A stretch of DNA of 64,000 nt from Pseudomonas sp. IPO3778 (GTDB lineage Bacteria; Pseudomonadota; Gammaproteobacteria; Pseudomonadales; Pseudomonadaceae). Shown piece after piece: positions 8,490 to 16,622 of this stretch. The stretch covers positions 75,147 to 139,146 of the forward strand of contig NZ_JACARC010000038.1 in NCBI RefSeq assembly GCF_013386825.1, read 5' to 3'. The stretch's first letter is position 1; the number at the start of each line of letters is the position of its first letter. The translations under genes and the position numbers were made by a program. The notes below the pieces were generated by a model. It did no database searches, had not been told where the DNA came from, and was given only the letters and a program-made list of their open reading frames with translations.

Positions 8490-8569
8490 AGGGCTTAAGA
8501 CATTGGTTAAAGTTTTCACTTCGCAAGGAGTTTACCCCTCGTTTAGAGCGTGACGCCAATGCATACTAG
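8486..8569 (+). pseudogene. 27-codon ORF translationally coupled to the preceding gene, possibly a truncated gene start
   Basis: ATG at 8486 overlaps the TGA of the upstream gene (ATGA) and opens a 27-residue frame beginning MKGLRHWLKFSLRKEF and ending at TAG 8567-8569. The basic, tryptophan-containing N-terminus and the ATGA overlap look like the start of a normal gene cut short. Downstream lies a decayed toxin fragment, so a deletion junction nearby is plausible. Too short to assign; it could also be chance. Confidence 0.3.
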
Positions 8570-8642
8570 GACACATACAGCCGTGATGGATACAATTACA
8601 TATTTATACCTAGTAGCATTCTAAAATACACTAGCGCCCAGA

Positions 8643-8783
8643 TCTGCGAAACCAATCTTTGAAAAAGCCTTGGCTTCCTTTCATGCGACTAACCGCTTTG
8701 GTGGGGAACAATTCGTGCATCACGACCGCTTGGTCGACTTATCGCCCATGACCATATGGAAAAATGACCATTTAAAATTTTAA
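8643..8783 (+). pseudogene. Decayed copy of the toxin's pre-EF-hand segment
   Basis: In frame, nt 8667-8745 read ALASFHATNRFGGEQ ... HHDRLVDLS, matching the toxin segment ALASFFRAANRFSEEQ ... HGRLADFS (nt 6193-6276) at 16 of 26 residues, with one codon missing. After an internal deletion of about 30-40 nt the match resumes: GACC-TATGGAAAAATGACC resembles the EF-hand coding GACCGTAATGGAAAAATAACC. The frame stops at TAA 8781-8783. The rest of the 8490-8914 gap holds no other supported gene. This is the remnant of a second effector gene or of a duplicated/replaced toxin module. Confidence 0.65.
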
Positions 8784-8914
8784 TCTCCCTCCCCGCTTAC
8801 TTCACCGAGAGGCATTTAGCTCCTAACCTCGGCAGTTCTCAACAAAAACGGCTTTTATAAATATGCTCGGTGGCACATGTATAGATTTTTATATCTTAAC
8901 TTCTATCTTCCTTC

Positions 8915-9547
8915 TTATTTCATACTGGTAAACGCCAACTTCACACCAATGGCAATCAGCACCGCGCCCATCGTCCGATCGAACCAATGCCCCATCCGCG
9001 CAAAGCCGGCGCGCACGCGTTGCTGGCTGAACAGCATCGCCACCAGGCAAAACCAGATCGCGGTGGCCACGGCCAGGTAAACCCCGTAACCGGCCTGGAT
9101 CGCCAGCGGCGTATGGGGGTTGATCACCACGGTGAACAGCGACAGGAAGAACAGCGTGGCCTTGGGGTTCAAGCCGTTGGTGACAAATCCCGAGGTAAAC
9201 GCCCCGCGCGCGGTGCGCTCGCCCACCTCAAGGTGCAGGTCTTCTTCACTGGCAGGTTTGGCCGGCTGGGCGCGCAGGGCCTTGAAGCCGATGTACAGCA
9301 GGTAAGCCGCCGCCGCCCATTTCAGCGCGTTGAACAGCACGATGGACTGGGACACGATCAGGCCGATTCCCAGCAGCGAATACCCCACGTGCAGGAAAAT
9401 CGCCGAGCCGACGCCCAGTGCGGTCCAGGTGCCGGCACGCCGGCCATGGGTCACGCTTTCACGCACCACCACGGCGAAATCCGGGCCAGGGCTGGCCACC
9501 GCCAACAGGTGAATCAGTGCCACGGTCAAGAACTCGGTGAGGTACAT
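8915..9547 (-). CDS. LysE/RhtB family amino-acid exporter
   Basis: 210-residue inner-membrane protein with about six hydrophobic segments and the family signature near the N-terminus (HLLAVASPGPDFAVVV) plus NGLNPKATLFFLSLF in the middle. The family exports amino acids such as homoserine, threonine or lysine; the substrate here is not known. I chose ATG 9547 (GGAG 5 nt upstream) over the GTG two codons earlier. It is divergent from the dehydrogenase gene at 9635, sharing an 87-bp promoter region. The gene marks the return to normal GC-rich core DNA after the toxin island. Confidence 0.9.
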   Translation of the reverse strand: MYLTEFLTVALIHLLAVASPGPDFAVVVRESVTHGRRAGTWTALGVGSAIFLHVGYSLLGIGLIVSQSIVLFNALKWAAAAYLLYIGFKALRAQPAKPASEEDLHLEVGERTARGAFTSGFVTNGLNPKATLFFLSLFTVVINPHTPLAIQAGYGVYLAVATAIWFCLVAMLFSQQRVRAGFARMGHWFDRTMGAVLIAIGVKLAFTSMK

Positions 9548-9634
9548 GCACACTCCAGGAAGTAACTGATTATTTCATCTGATAGGCTCGGCAGATTACG
9601 CCTTCGAACCTCGTCGCAAAAGGTACAGTTGATA

Positions 9635-10597
9635 ATGAACAATCGTCGCGCCGTCTTCCTTGACCACCCTTCCCTGGACCTCGGGGACCTGGACCTCAGC
9701 GGGTTACGGGCCATCTTCAGCGAACTGAGCTTGCACGAGCAGACCACACCACAAAACGTGGTGGAACGCCTGCAAGGCGCGCAGGTGGCCATCAGCAACA
9801 AGATCGCGCTGAACGCCGAGACCCTGGCGGCCTGCCCCGACCTGAAACTGATCCTGGTGACCGCCACCGGCACCAACAACGTCGACCTGGCTGCCGCCCG
9901 CGCCCACGGCGTAACCGTGAGCAATTGCCAGGGTTACGGCACGCCGTCGGTGGCGCAGCATACGATCATGCTGCTGCTCAACCTCGTGACGCGCCTGAAC
10001 GACTACCAACGGGATGTACAGGCGGGGCTCTGGCAAAAAGCCAAGCAGTTCTGCCTGCTGGACCACCCCATCGTCGAACTGGAAGGCAAAACCCTCGGCC
10101 TGCTGGGCCATGGCGAACTGGGCGGTGCCGTTGCGCGCCTGGCGGAAGCCTTTGGCATGCGCGTGATTTTGGGCGCAATTCCAGGCCGCCCGGCCCGCGC
10201 CGATCGCGTGCCGCTGGACGCGTTGCTGGCCCAGGTCGACGCGCTGACCTTGCACTGCCCGCTCAACGAACACACTCACAACTTTATCGGTGCCCGCGAA
10301 CTGGCGTTGCTCAAGCCGGGCGCGTTTATCGTCAACACCGCCCGCGGTGGCTTGATCAACGAACAGGCGCTGGCCGATGCCCTGCGCAGCGGCCATCTGG
10401 GCGGCGCGGCGACCGATGTATTGAGTGTGGAACCGCCGGTGAACGGCAACCCGCTGCTGGCCGGCGATATCCCTCGCCTGATCGTCACGCCCCACAATGC
10501 GTGGGGCAGTCGCGAAGCCCGGCAGCGGATCGTCGGCCAATTGATCGAAAACGCCGAGGGCTTTTTCAGCGGCGCCCCGCTGCGCGTCGTCAGTTGA
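9635..10597 (+). CDS. D-2-hydroxyacid dehydrogenase (glycerate dehydrogenase-like)
   Basis: 320 residues of the D-isomer-specific 2-hydroxyacid dehydrogenase family. The Rossmann motif reads LGLLGHGELGGAVARLA, the catalytic Arg lies in NTARGGLIN, the Glu follows in the next segment, and the catalytic His is in TPHNAWGS. It probably interconverts hydroxypyruvate/glyoxylate and D-glycerate/glycolate with NAD(P)H, as HprA-like enzymes do; the exact substrate is inference. The ATG at 9635 is preferred to a TTG two codons upstream. It is followed 30 nt later by rsmC on the same strand. Confidence 0.85.
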   Translation: MNNRRAVFLDHPSLDLGDLDLSGLRAIFSELSLHEQTTPQNVVERLQGAQVAISNKIALNAETLAACPDLKLILVTATGTNNVDLAAARAHGVTVSNCQGYGTPSVAQHTIMLLLNLVTRLNDYQRDVQAGLWQKAKQFCLLDHPIVELEGKTLGLLGHGELGGAVARLAEAFGMRVILGAIPGRPARADRVPLDALLAQVDALTLHCPLNEHTHNFIGARELALLKPGAFIVNTARGGLINEQALADALRSGHLGGAATDVLSVEPPVNGNPLLAGDIPRLIVTPHNAWGSREARQRIVGQLIENAEGFFSGAPLRVVS

Positions 10598-10627
10598 TAA
10601 ACTGCGCCCCTTTTCAAGGAGCAGACC

Positions 10628-11626
10628 ATGGATCCGCGCAGTGAAGTACTGCTTCGTCAGGCCGAACTTTTTCAAGGCGACGTGCTGCTGGTGGGCTTGC
10701 CCGCCGACGACCTGCTGGGCCGCCTGCCCAATGCCCATGGCTGGAGCTGGCACGCCGGCGATCAGGCCGCGCTGGATGTGCGTTTCCCGGAGCGCAGCCA
10801 GTTCGGCGTGAACGTACCCGAGCGTTCATTCGAGACGGTGGTGGTGTTCCTGCCCAAGTCCAAGGACCTCACCGACTACCTGCTCAATGCCGTGGCAGCG
10901 CGTTTGCCCGGCAAAGAGTTGTACCTGGTGGGGGAAAAGAAAGGCGGCATCGAAAGCGCGGCCAAGCAACTGAACCCGTTCGGCAAACCGCGCAAGCTGG
11001 ATAACGCGCGGCATTGCCAGTTGTGGTTAGTCACGGTGGCCAACGCTCCCGAGCCGGTAGCGCTGGAAAGCCTGGCCCAGGTGTTCGAAGTGCCGCTGGC
11101 GGAAGGGCCACTCAAGGTGGTGAGCCTGCCAGGCGTGTTCAGCCATGGTCGCCTGGACCGCGGCACCGCGCTGTTGCTGGAACACCTGGATAAGCTGCCC
11201 AGCGGTCACTTGCTGGATTTCGGTTGTGGTGCGGGCGTACTTGGGGCGGCGGTCAAGCGTCGCTACCCGCATAACACGGTCACGCTGCTCGACGTGGATG
11301 CCTTTGCTGCCGCCAGCAGTCGCCTGACATTGGCGGCCAATGGTCTGGAAGCCGAGGTGTTGACCGGTGATGGCATCGACGCTGCGCCGATGAATCTGAA
11401 CACGATTTTGAGCAACCCGCCGTTCCATGTCGGGGTGCACACCGATTATTTCGCCACGGAGAACCTGCTGCGAAAAGCAGCCAAACATCTGGCAAAAGGC
11501 GGCGAACTTCGCCTCGTCGCGAATAGCTTCCTGAAGTACCAACCGCTGATCGAAGAGCATCTTGGCGTGTGTGCAATCAAGGCAGAAGGCCAGGGTTTTC
11601 GCATTTACCGTGCCAAGCGCGGCTGA
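10628..11626 (+). CDS. rsmC: 16S rRNA m2G1207 methyltransferase RsmC
   Basis: 332 residues. The N-terminal half is the RsmC pseudo-methyltransferase domain; the C-terminal half has the SAM-binding motif LLDFGCGAGVLGAAV and the N6/N2-methylase tetrad in SNPPFHVG. It methylates guanosine 1207 of 16S rRNA in the small subunit. Length and motif order match RsmC. The start follows an AAGGAGCAGACC site. The gene is followed by the manganese riboswitch leader of the next gene. Confidence 0.92.
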   Translation: MDPRSEVLLRQAELFQGDVLLVGLPADDLLGRLPNAHGWSWHAGDQAALDVRFPERSQFGVNVPERSFETVVVFLPKSKDLTDYLLNAVAARLPGKELYLVGEKKGGIESAAKQLNPFGKPRKLDNARHCQLWLVTVANAPEPVALESLAQVFEVPLAEGPLKVVSLPGVFSHGRLDRGTALLLEHLDKLPSGHLLDFGCGAGVLGAAVKRRYPHNTVTLLDVDAFAAASSRLTLAANGLEAEVLTGDGIDAAPMNLNTILSNPPFHVGVHTDYFATENLLRKAAKHLAKGGELRLVANSFLKYQPLIEEHLGVCAIKAEGQGFRIYRAKRG

Positions 11627-11685
11627 ACTCTTTTTCCAAAAGAAGGCTTGCCGAATGGATTTTGCCTAGGCAGAATCCGCTCCGT

Positions 11686-11872
11686 CCTAGGGGAGTAGTC
11701 TCCCACGAGCGCCATGCTCGTCCGGCATACGTCAACATACTTGGTCAACAGACCATGGCGTATGCGACCCAGGAGTCCGCACAGACGGACCGGGGTTTGA
11801 CAAGACCTATGACACGAACACCTTACCCGGGGCGGGAAGGCTGTACGTGTCATAGCCGTGTCGACCCGCCCC
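11686..11872 (+). ncRNA. yybP-ykoY manganese riboswitch
   Basis: The 259-bp space between rsmC and the GDT1-family gene carries the hallmark GGGGAGTAG at 11690-11698, then CGTCAACATACTTGGTC and a CCTTACCCGGGGCGGGAAGG segment enclosed by a 10-bp stem (CTATGACACG / CGTGTCATAG). These are the conserved pieces of the yybP-ykoY Mn2+-sensing RNA as seen in other proteobacteria. A manganese-exporter-family gene starts just downstream, the expected partner. The start codon has only a weak ribosome site (GGA 9 nt upstream) inside the 3' part of the structure, so translational control is plausible. Boundaries are approximate. Confidence 0.85.
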
Positions 11873-11885
11873 TGGAACTTACCTG

Positions 11886-12470
11886 ATGCTGGATTCTCTG
11901 CTCGTCCCTACCGCAATCGTTGCCTTGGCTGAAATTGGCGACAAGACGCAACTGCTCGCGCTCATTCTTGCTGCACGCTTTCGCAAACCCTGGCCGATCA
12001 TCGCCGGCATCGTCGCCGCGACCCTGGCCAACCATGCGGCCGCCGGTGCCGTGGGGGCCTGGTTCGGGAGTTTCTTCTCGGATGCGGTGCTGCACTGGAT
12101 CCTCGCGGCGAGTTTCTGTGCCACGGCCCTGTGGACCCTGGTGCCCGACAAACTCGACGATGACGAAGCCAGTACTTCACGCAAGTTCGGGCCCTTCCTG
12201 ACCACGCTGATCGCGTTCTTCCTCGCGGAAATCGGCGACAAGACCCAGATCGCGACCGTGATGCTCGCGGCGCAATACCCGGAACTGTGGCTGGTGATTA
12301 TCGGCACCACACTGGGCATGTTGATTGCCAACGTACCGGTGGTGCTGGCGGGGAATTTTGCGGCGGATAAATTACCGCTGACGCTGATTCGTCGACTGGC
12401 GGCTACGGCGTTTTTCATCCTGGCCATTGTTGCGGTGTACAAGGCCATGCAGAGCAGCGGCTGGATCTAA
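11886..12470 (+). CDS. TMEM165/GDT1 (UPF0016) family cation exporter, probable Mn2+ exporter
   Basis: 194-residue membrane protein with two copies of the family signature EIGDKTQ (starting at residues 16 and 115), one in each three-helix half. Bacterial members (MneA/MntX type) export manganese and are usually controlled by yybP-ykoY riboswitches, exactly as found upstream here. It therefore likely protects against excess Mn2+ by pumping it out across the inner membrane. Substrate is inferred from family and riboswitch. A REPIN follows directly. Confidence 0.9.
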   Translation: MLDSLLVPTAIVALAEIGDKTQLLALILAARFRKPWPIIAGIVAATLANHAAAGAVGAWFGSFFSDAVLHWILAASFCATALWTLVPDKLDDDEASTSRKFGPFLTTLIAFFLAEIGDKTQIATVMLAAQYPELWLVIIGTTLGMLIANVPVVLAGNFAADKLPLTLIRRLAATAFFILAIVAVYKAMQSSGWI

Positions 12471-12481
12471 ACACGACCCCA

Positions 12482-12618
12482 TGTGGGAGCGGGCTTGTGT
12501 GGGAGCTGGCTTGTGTGGGAGCTGGCTTGCCTGCGATAGCATCACCTCGGTGCAACTGACACACCGAGGTGCCTGCATCGCGGGCAAGCCCGGCTCCCAC
12601 ACAAGCCGGGCTCCCACA
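12482..12618. repeat. REPIN with tandem REP heads
   Basis: Left side: three successive GTGGGAGC-x-GGCTTG heads, the last complete (GTGGGAGCTGGCTTGCCTGCGATAG). Right side: inverted CATCGCGGGCAAGCCCGGCTCCCAC followed by a second truncated GCCGGGCTCCCACA. The spacer itself contains a 9-bp hairpin (ACCTCGGTG / CACCGAGGT). Nearly the same spacer recurs in the REPIN at 60926. Confidence 0.9.
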
Positions 12619-12645
12619 TTCAGATTTGCATTTCAGCCTTATAAA

Positions 12646-13464
12646 TCAGGACTTTTTAGCCTGCTGATACAACGGCATCACCTTCGGAATCGCCGCTTGC
12701 AACGAGGCGACCCGGCTGCTGGAGGCCGGGTGAGTGCTCATGAATTCAGGTGGCGAGCCTTCCGAGGCCTTGGCCATTTTGTTCCACAGGGTGATCGCTG
12801 CATTCGGGTCATAACCGGCACGCGCCGACAGTTCCAGGCCGATCAGGTCCGCTTCGTTTTCATTGCTGCGGCTGTTGGGCAAGGTCATGCCGTAGTTGGC
12901 CACGGTGTCGGCCAACGCCAGGCTGTCCTGGCCCAGACCGAACAAGGCACCCGCCCCCTGCTTCGCCATCTCGATACCGTAGGCCTTGGACATGGCTTCG
13001 CGGCCGTGTTCACGCAAGGCGTGGGCAATTTCATGCCCCATCACCGCGGCGAGTTCGTCGTCCGTCAGCTTGAGATTGTCGATCAGCGCGCTGTAGACAA
13101 AGATCTTGCCGCCAGGCCCGCAGTTGGCGTTCATCTCGTCACTTTTGATCAGGTTCACTTCCCACTTCCACTGGGCCGCATCCGGCCGGAAGGTGGGCGC
13201 CTGGGCGATCAGGCGATTGGCAATCGCCTGCACACGCTTGGCGTTGGCGCTGGTCTTGTCCACCAGGCCTTTGCCGCTGGCTTCACCCAGGGTCTGCTGG
13301 TAGGACTGCGCATACATCTGGTCGACTTCCTGGCTCGACAACATGCTGAACATGTACTGCTTGCGCTCAACCCCCACGGCGCCGCCGCTGGTGGTGTTGA
13401 CCGACTGGCAACCGGCGAGCAATACCGCCGCGCCCAATGCCCATACCGCCACTGTCTTTTTCAT
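12646..13464 (-). CDS. M48 family metalloprotease lipoprotein
   Basis: 272 residues. The lipobox LLAGC places the lipidated cysteine at C19. The zinc motif HEIAH (H144, E145, H148) lies in VMGHEIAHALREHG, and NENEADLIGLEL supplies the third ligand Glu. This is the LoiP/YggG-like group of small periplasmic M48 peptidases tethered to a membrane, usually involved in envelope protein quality control. I chose the ATG at 13464 (GGAG upstream, signal peptide begins there) rather than the longer open frame to 13629. Confidence 0.88.
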   Translation of the reverse strand: MKKTVAVWALGAAVLLAGCQSVNTTSGGAVGVERKQYMFSMLSSQEVDQMYAQSYQQTLGEASGKGLVDKTSANAKRVQAIANRLIAQAPTFRPDAAQWKWEVNLIKSDEMNANCGPGGKIFVYSALIDNLKLTDDELAAVMGHEIAHALREHGREAMSKAYGIEMAKQGAGALFGLGQDSLALADTVANYGMTLPNSRSNENEADLIGLELSARAGYDPNAAITLWNKMAKASEGSPPEFMSTHPASSSRVASLQAAIPKVMPLYQQAKKS

Positions 13465-13632
13465 CAACCTGCTCCCTGAAAACATGGCGCGTATCGTAGT
13501 CGGCCAATTGTATCGACGCCAGATACAACAGACGTGCAGCCGTCTATTTTCAGATACATCCCACACTGCCGAAAAATTCACCCCTCCCCCGGATCGGCGC
13601 AGCAGCGGCGATTGAATCAATCCGTTCAAGGG

Positions 13633-14253
13633 TTAACCGGGCGTCAAACACTCCGGCCCGTTGAGCTTCGGGTCGTTGACCATGTTGGCCAGCACCCGCT
13701 CGCGCAACGCGCTGGGCTCACTGGCCAGCAATGCCTGCAAGGTGTGCAACGGCGTCTCGGGGTTCAGCCAGGCTTCCTGGCCCGCCGCATCCAGAATGAG
13801 CGGCCGGCGCTGGCTCTGCGCAGCCTGGGTGACCACTGCCGTACTCAACCACACCTGTTCCTGCACCGGGTACGCTTCCCAGATCGCCGCAAAGAACAAC
13901 GTACTGCCCTCCCCCGGCGTCAGCCAGTACGGGCGCTTGCGCTGGGTGCCGCGCCATTCGTAGAACCCGTTGGCTGGCAACAGGCAACGGCGCTGGCGAA
14001 AGGCCTCGCGAAACATCGGTTGCTCCGCCAGGGTTTCCGCCCGGGCGTGGGCCGGGGTGCGGGAAAGGTCGGTGAGCCAGGGCGGCGTCAGGCCCCAGCG
14101 CGCCCGCGCCAGGGTGTGCTGGCCGTCGCTCAGGCGCTGGATCAGCACCGAATCATTGGGAGAGATGTTCCACTGGGCCTGCTGATCGGCCGGAAAACCC
14201 GGCAAGGCAGCAAACGTGGGGTTCCAGCGAAACAGGGCATAACGTCCACACAT
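13633..14253 (-). CDS. SRAP (YedK/HMCES) family protein with altered active site
   Basis: 206 residues. The catalytic Cys2 (MCGRYALF) and the conserved Glu (NGFYEW, E99) of the SOS-response-associated peptidase family are present. SRAP proteins cross-link through Cys2 to abasic sites in single-stranded DNA and shield them. Two other positions differ: the usual Asn in N-A-R-x-E-T is His69 (AHARAET), and the His of H-D-R-M-P is Ser147 (QSQRRPLIL). Length is normal. The gene is followed by M48 and preceded by a DUF2007 gene on the same strand. Family certain; full activity uncertain. Confidence 0.88.
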   Translation of the reverse strand: MCGRYALFRWNPTFAALPGFPADQQAQWNISPNDSVLIQRLSDGQHTLARARWGLTPPWLTDLSRTPAHARAETLAEQPMFREAFRQRRCLLPANGFYEWRGTQRKRPYWLTPGEGSTLFFAAIWEAYPVQEQVWLSTAVVTQAAQSQRRPLILDAAGQEAWLNPETPLHTLQALLASEPSALRERVLANMVNDPKLNGPECLTPG

Positions 14254-14289
14254 GGGGCAACACGACTCTTGGAGAAACTGGCCGACAGC

Positions 14290-14550
14290 CTAACAGACCA
14301 ACACGTCAGGGAAGCTGTCGGGTTCATCACCCGGCACCGGTTGCGCGCCGTTGTAGGCGGTGATCAGCTCACGGGCATAGGCCGCCTGATCGTTATCCAC
14401 CGCCAGGGCCAGCAGGCCATAGATCGGCAGTTCACCGGTGCCACCGAGCAAATCGCGCCCCACCAGGTGCGCAGTGATGCCCTCGCTTTCGAGCATGCCC
14501 TGCAGCAATTCGCCTTCCATCAGGTTTTCCGGTTCGTAGATTCGCTGCAT
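14290..14550 (-). CDS. DUF2007 family small protein
   Basis: 86 residues starting MQRIYEPENLMEGELLQG, with the GITAHLVGRDLLGG stretch typical of the DUF2007 (putative signal transducing protein) domain. The ATG at 14550 is preferred because the extension to 14655 is the antisense/other-frame reading of the next gene and AAGG precedes this ATG. It lies 10 bp after the small CPXCG protein gene, on the same strand. Function unknown. Confidence 0.8.
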   Translation of the reverse strand: MQRIYEPENLMEGELLQGMLESEGITAHLVGRDLLGGTGELPIYGLLALAVDNDQAAYARELITAYNGAQPVPGDEPDSFPDVLVC

Positions 14551-14560
14551 GGGCGTACCT

Positions 14561-14740
14561 TTATTCGTTCTCGCTGCGCACTTCAAGCATCCATTCATCG
14601 CCGTGAATCTGCAGGATGAAGGTGATGGGCCGGCAGCACACCGGGCAATCCTCAATATAGTGCTGATCGCCCCCGGACAGATCCAGTAAGGCCGTCACTG
14701 CCTCCCCACAATAAGGACATTCGTACGACTCCTCTTCCAT
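14561..14740 (-). CDS. CPXCG-motif cysteine-rich small protein
   Basis: 59 residues beginning MEEESYECPYCGEAV and containing a second CPVCC pair about 25 residues later, so a small zinc-ribbon-like fold. The spacing matches the conserved 'CPXCG motif-containing cysteine-rich protein' family found beside DUF2007 genes in pseudomonads. Probably co-transcribed with the DUF2007 gene 10 bp downstream. Role unknown. The start follows GAGACCGCG; the ATG is the only sensible one. Confidence 0.8.
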   Translation of the reverse strand: MEEESYECPYCGEAVTALLDLSGGDQHYIEDCPVCCRPITFILQIHGDEWMLEVRSENE

Positions 14741-14884
14741 CGCGGTCTCCCAAGTGACTTGTGCGTATAATCGCCGGTCTATTTACAGGGCTATTTTTCG
14801 TCCCGGCCAATTGCCCGGACCACGCCCTGATATTTATTGTTCCAAACCTTTACTTACCCTAGCCGTTTCTAACAAGAGAGCATG

Positions 14885-16048
14885 ATGGGCGAATTCGATA
14901 CCATCCGACCTTACAACGACAGCGAAGTCCCGGCAGTGCTGGCCCGACTGTTCAGTGACAAGGCCTTTCTGGACATCCTGACCCACTTTCGCTTCCCGCG
15001 CTTTGCCGGCGCCTTTGGCTGGCTGCTCAAGCCGATGATCGCCCACAAGCTGCGCCGTGAGTTCGCCGGCGTCACCACCGTGGCTACGCTACAGGACAAA
15101 GTCGAATTTTACGTCGACCACACCATCGAGCGAGCGACCGATGGCGTGACGTACACCGGCGTCGAGCAGTTCAAGTCCGGCAGTGCCTACCTGTTCCTGG
15201 CCAACCACCGCGACATCGTGATGGACCCGGCCTTCGTCAACTACGCCGTGTACCACGCCGGCCTGCCGACGCCGCGCATCGCCATCGGTGACAACCTGCT
15301 GCAAAAGCCGTTTGTCAGCGACCTGATGCGCCTGAACAAGAGTTTTATCGTGCACCGCTCGATCACCGGGCGCAAAGAGAAGATGGCTGCCTATCAGTTG
15401 CTGTCGGCTTACATCAACCATTCGATTCGCAACGACTGCCAGTCGATCTGGATCGCCCAGGCCGAAGGCCGCGCCAAGGACGGGGATGACCGCACCGAGT
15501 CGGCGATCCTCAAGATGTTCCACATGAGCCGCAAGGACGAGCCGTTCCCCGAGGTCATCCAGTCACTGAACCTGACGCCCGTGTCCATCAGCTACGAGTA
15601 CGACCCGTGCGACTCAGCCAAGGCCCGCGAGCTGTACATCCGCGCCACCACCGGCACCTACAGCAAGGCGCCGGGTGAAGATGACGTGAGCATTGCCCTG
15701 GGCATCACCGGCTACAAGGGCCGGGTGCACGTCAACTTCGCGCCGCCGATCACCGAGGCATTCGAAGACACCAAGCTGTTGGCGATCGAGATGGACCGGC
15801 AGATTCTGGGCGGTTATCGGTTATTCCCGGTGCATTACCTGGCATACGCCCAATGGAGCGATGCCGACCCGCAATTGCAGGTGCCCACCGCCGCCGAGGT
15901 ATTCCCGGCCGATGAGCTGGCCAAGGCAAAAGCAGAGTGGGAGCGGCGACTGAATGCGTGCCCGGCCGAACATCGGCCGTATCTGGTGCTGCAATACGCG
16001 ACGCCGGTGAGGAATCAGTACCGGGTTAAAGCAGGCATCGCCCTGTAA
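14885..16048 (+). CDS. Glycerol-phosphate acyltransferase family protein (1-acyl-sn-glycerol-3-phosphate acyltransferase-like)
   Basis: 387 residues. The family block I is NHRDIVMDP (near residue 116) and block III is in AQAEGRAKDGD. Such enzymes move an acyl chain onto a (lyso)phosphatidic acid precursor at the inner membrane, but this is a longer branch than PlsC and its substrate is not known. In block I the His and the second Asp are five residues apart instead of the usual four. A TATAAT at 14766-14771 could be the -10 of its promoter. The ATG at 14882 is an equally near alternative; GAGAG fits 14885 better. Confidence 0.75.
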   Translation: MGEFDTIRPYNDSEVPAVLARLFSDKAFLDILTHFRFPRFAGAFGWLLKPMIAHKLRREFAGVTTVATLQDKVEFYVDHTIERATDGVTYTGVEQFKSGSAYLFLANHRDIVMDPAFVNYAVYHAGLPTPRIAIGDNLLQKPFVSDLMRLNKSFIVHRSITGRKEKMAAYQLLSAYINHSIRNDCQSIWIAQAEGRAKDGDDRTESAILKMFHMSRKDEPFPEVIQSLNLTPVSISYEYDPCDSAKARELYIRATTGTYSKAPGEDDVSIALGITGYKGRVHVNFAPPITEAFEDTKLLAIEMDRQILGGYRLFPVHYLAYAQWSDADPQLQVPTAAEVFPADELAKAKAEWERRLNACPAEHRPYLVLQYATPVRNQYRVKAGIAL

Positions 16049-16076
16049 CCCGGTAGCAGCCACAGCGCAAACCGAA

Positions 16077-16165
16077 TGTGGGAGCGGGCTTGCTCGCGAA
16101 GGCAGTGGATCAGCCAGTCAGGTATTGACTGACACCGCACTTTCGCGAGCAAGCCCGCTCCCACA
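16077..16165. repeat. REPIN
   Basis: TGTGGGAGCGGGCTTGCTCG... at 16077-16100 and its inverted copy ending CCCGCTCCCACA at 16142-16165, with a 41-nt spacer. It lies between convergent genes, the usual REPIN niche. Confidence 0.9.
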
Positions 16166-16183
16166 TTTGTTTTTAGGGTGTTC

Positions 16184-16441
16184 TTACAACCGAGTACTGA
16201 ACAACGACACCAGCAACGCCAGCCCAAGACAGACAAAGCCCAGCCGGTAAAACAGGCGGTGGGTGCGTTGCGTCAGCACATCAAGGAACAGCATCGGTTG
16301 ATCAATAGCCCGCACCTCGCTTTGCGCGGCAAGCCTGGCCATCGCGCGCTGTTCGCGCAGCCGTGTGACAAACAGCAGCCAAGCCGCCGGACAGGCCAAC
16401 AACAGGGCAAGGGAATTGAGCAGTAGTGCGGTCAGCGACAT
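16184..16441 (-). CDS. Small two-helix membrane protein, unknown
   Basis: 85 residues. One hydrophobic segment at about 4-26 (ALLLNSLALLLACPAAWLLF) and another at about 66-82 (LGFVCLGLALLVSLF) flank a charged loop, so both are probably transmembrane. I believe it is a conserved Pseudomonas hypothetical, but no function can be given. It sits alone between a REPIN and a divergent small gene. Confidence 0.65.
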   Translation of the reverse strand: MSLTALLLNSLALLLACPAAWLLFVTRLREQRAMARLAAQSEVRAIDQPMLFLDVLTQRTHRLFYRLGFVCLGLALLVSLFSTRL

Positions 16442-16622
16442 CGCAAACCTCGATGTATCAGTGTCTTGGTATCAGCTCAGATACAAACCTGAACGATATG
16501 CGCCGCCTGCGCGTCATTGCTCCTTCCCCATTGGTGGCTAATGTATCCAGTAATTTACACCGTCACCTGAACGTCACCTTAACAAGCCACTCTGTTGCCC
16601 TTCGAAAGCCCGGGAGCTTGTC

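Noticed and set aside
12482..12618. Regularly repeated GTGGGAGC units as a CRISPR array
   Set aside because: The units are palindromic REP heads in opposed pairs, not direct repeats with unique spacers, and no cas gene is present.
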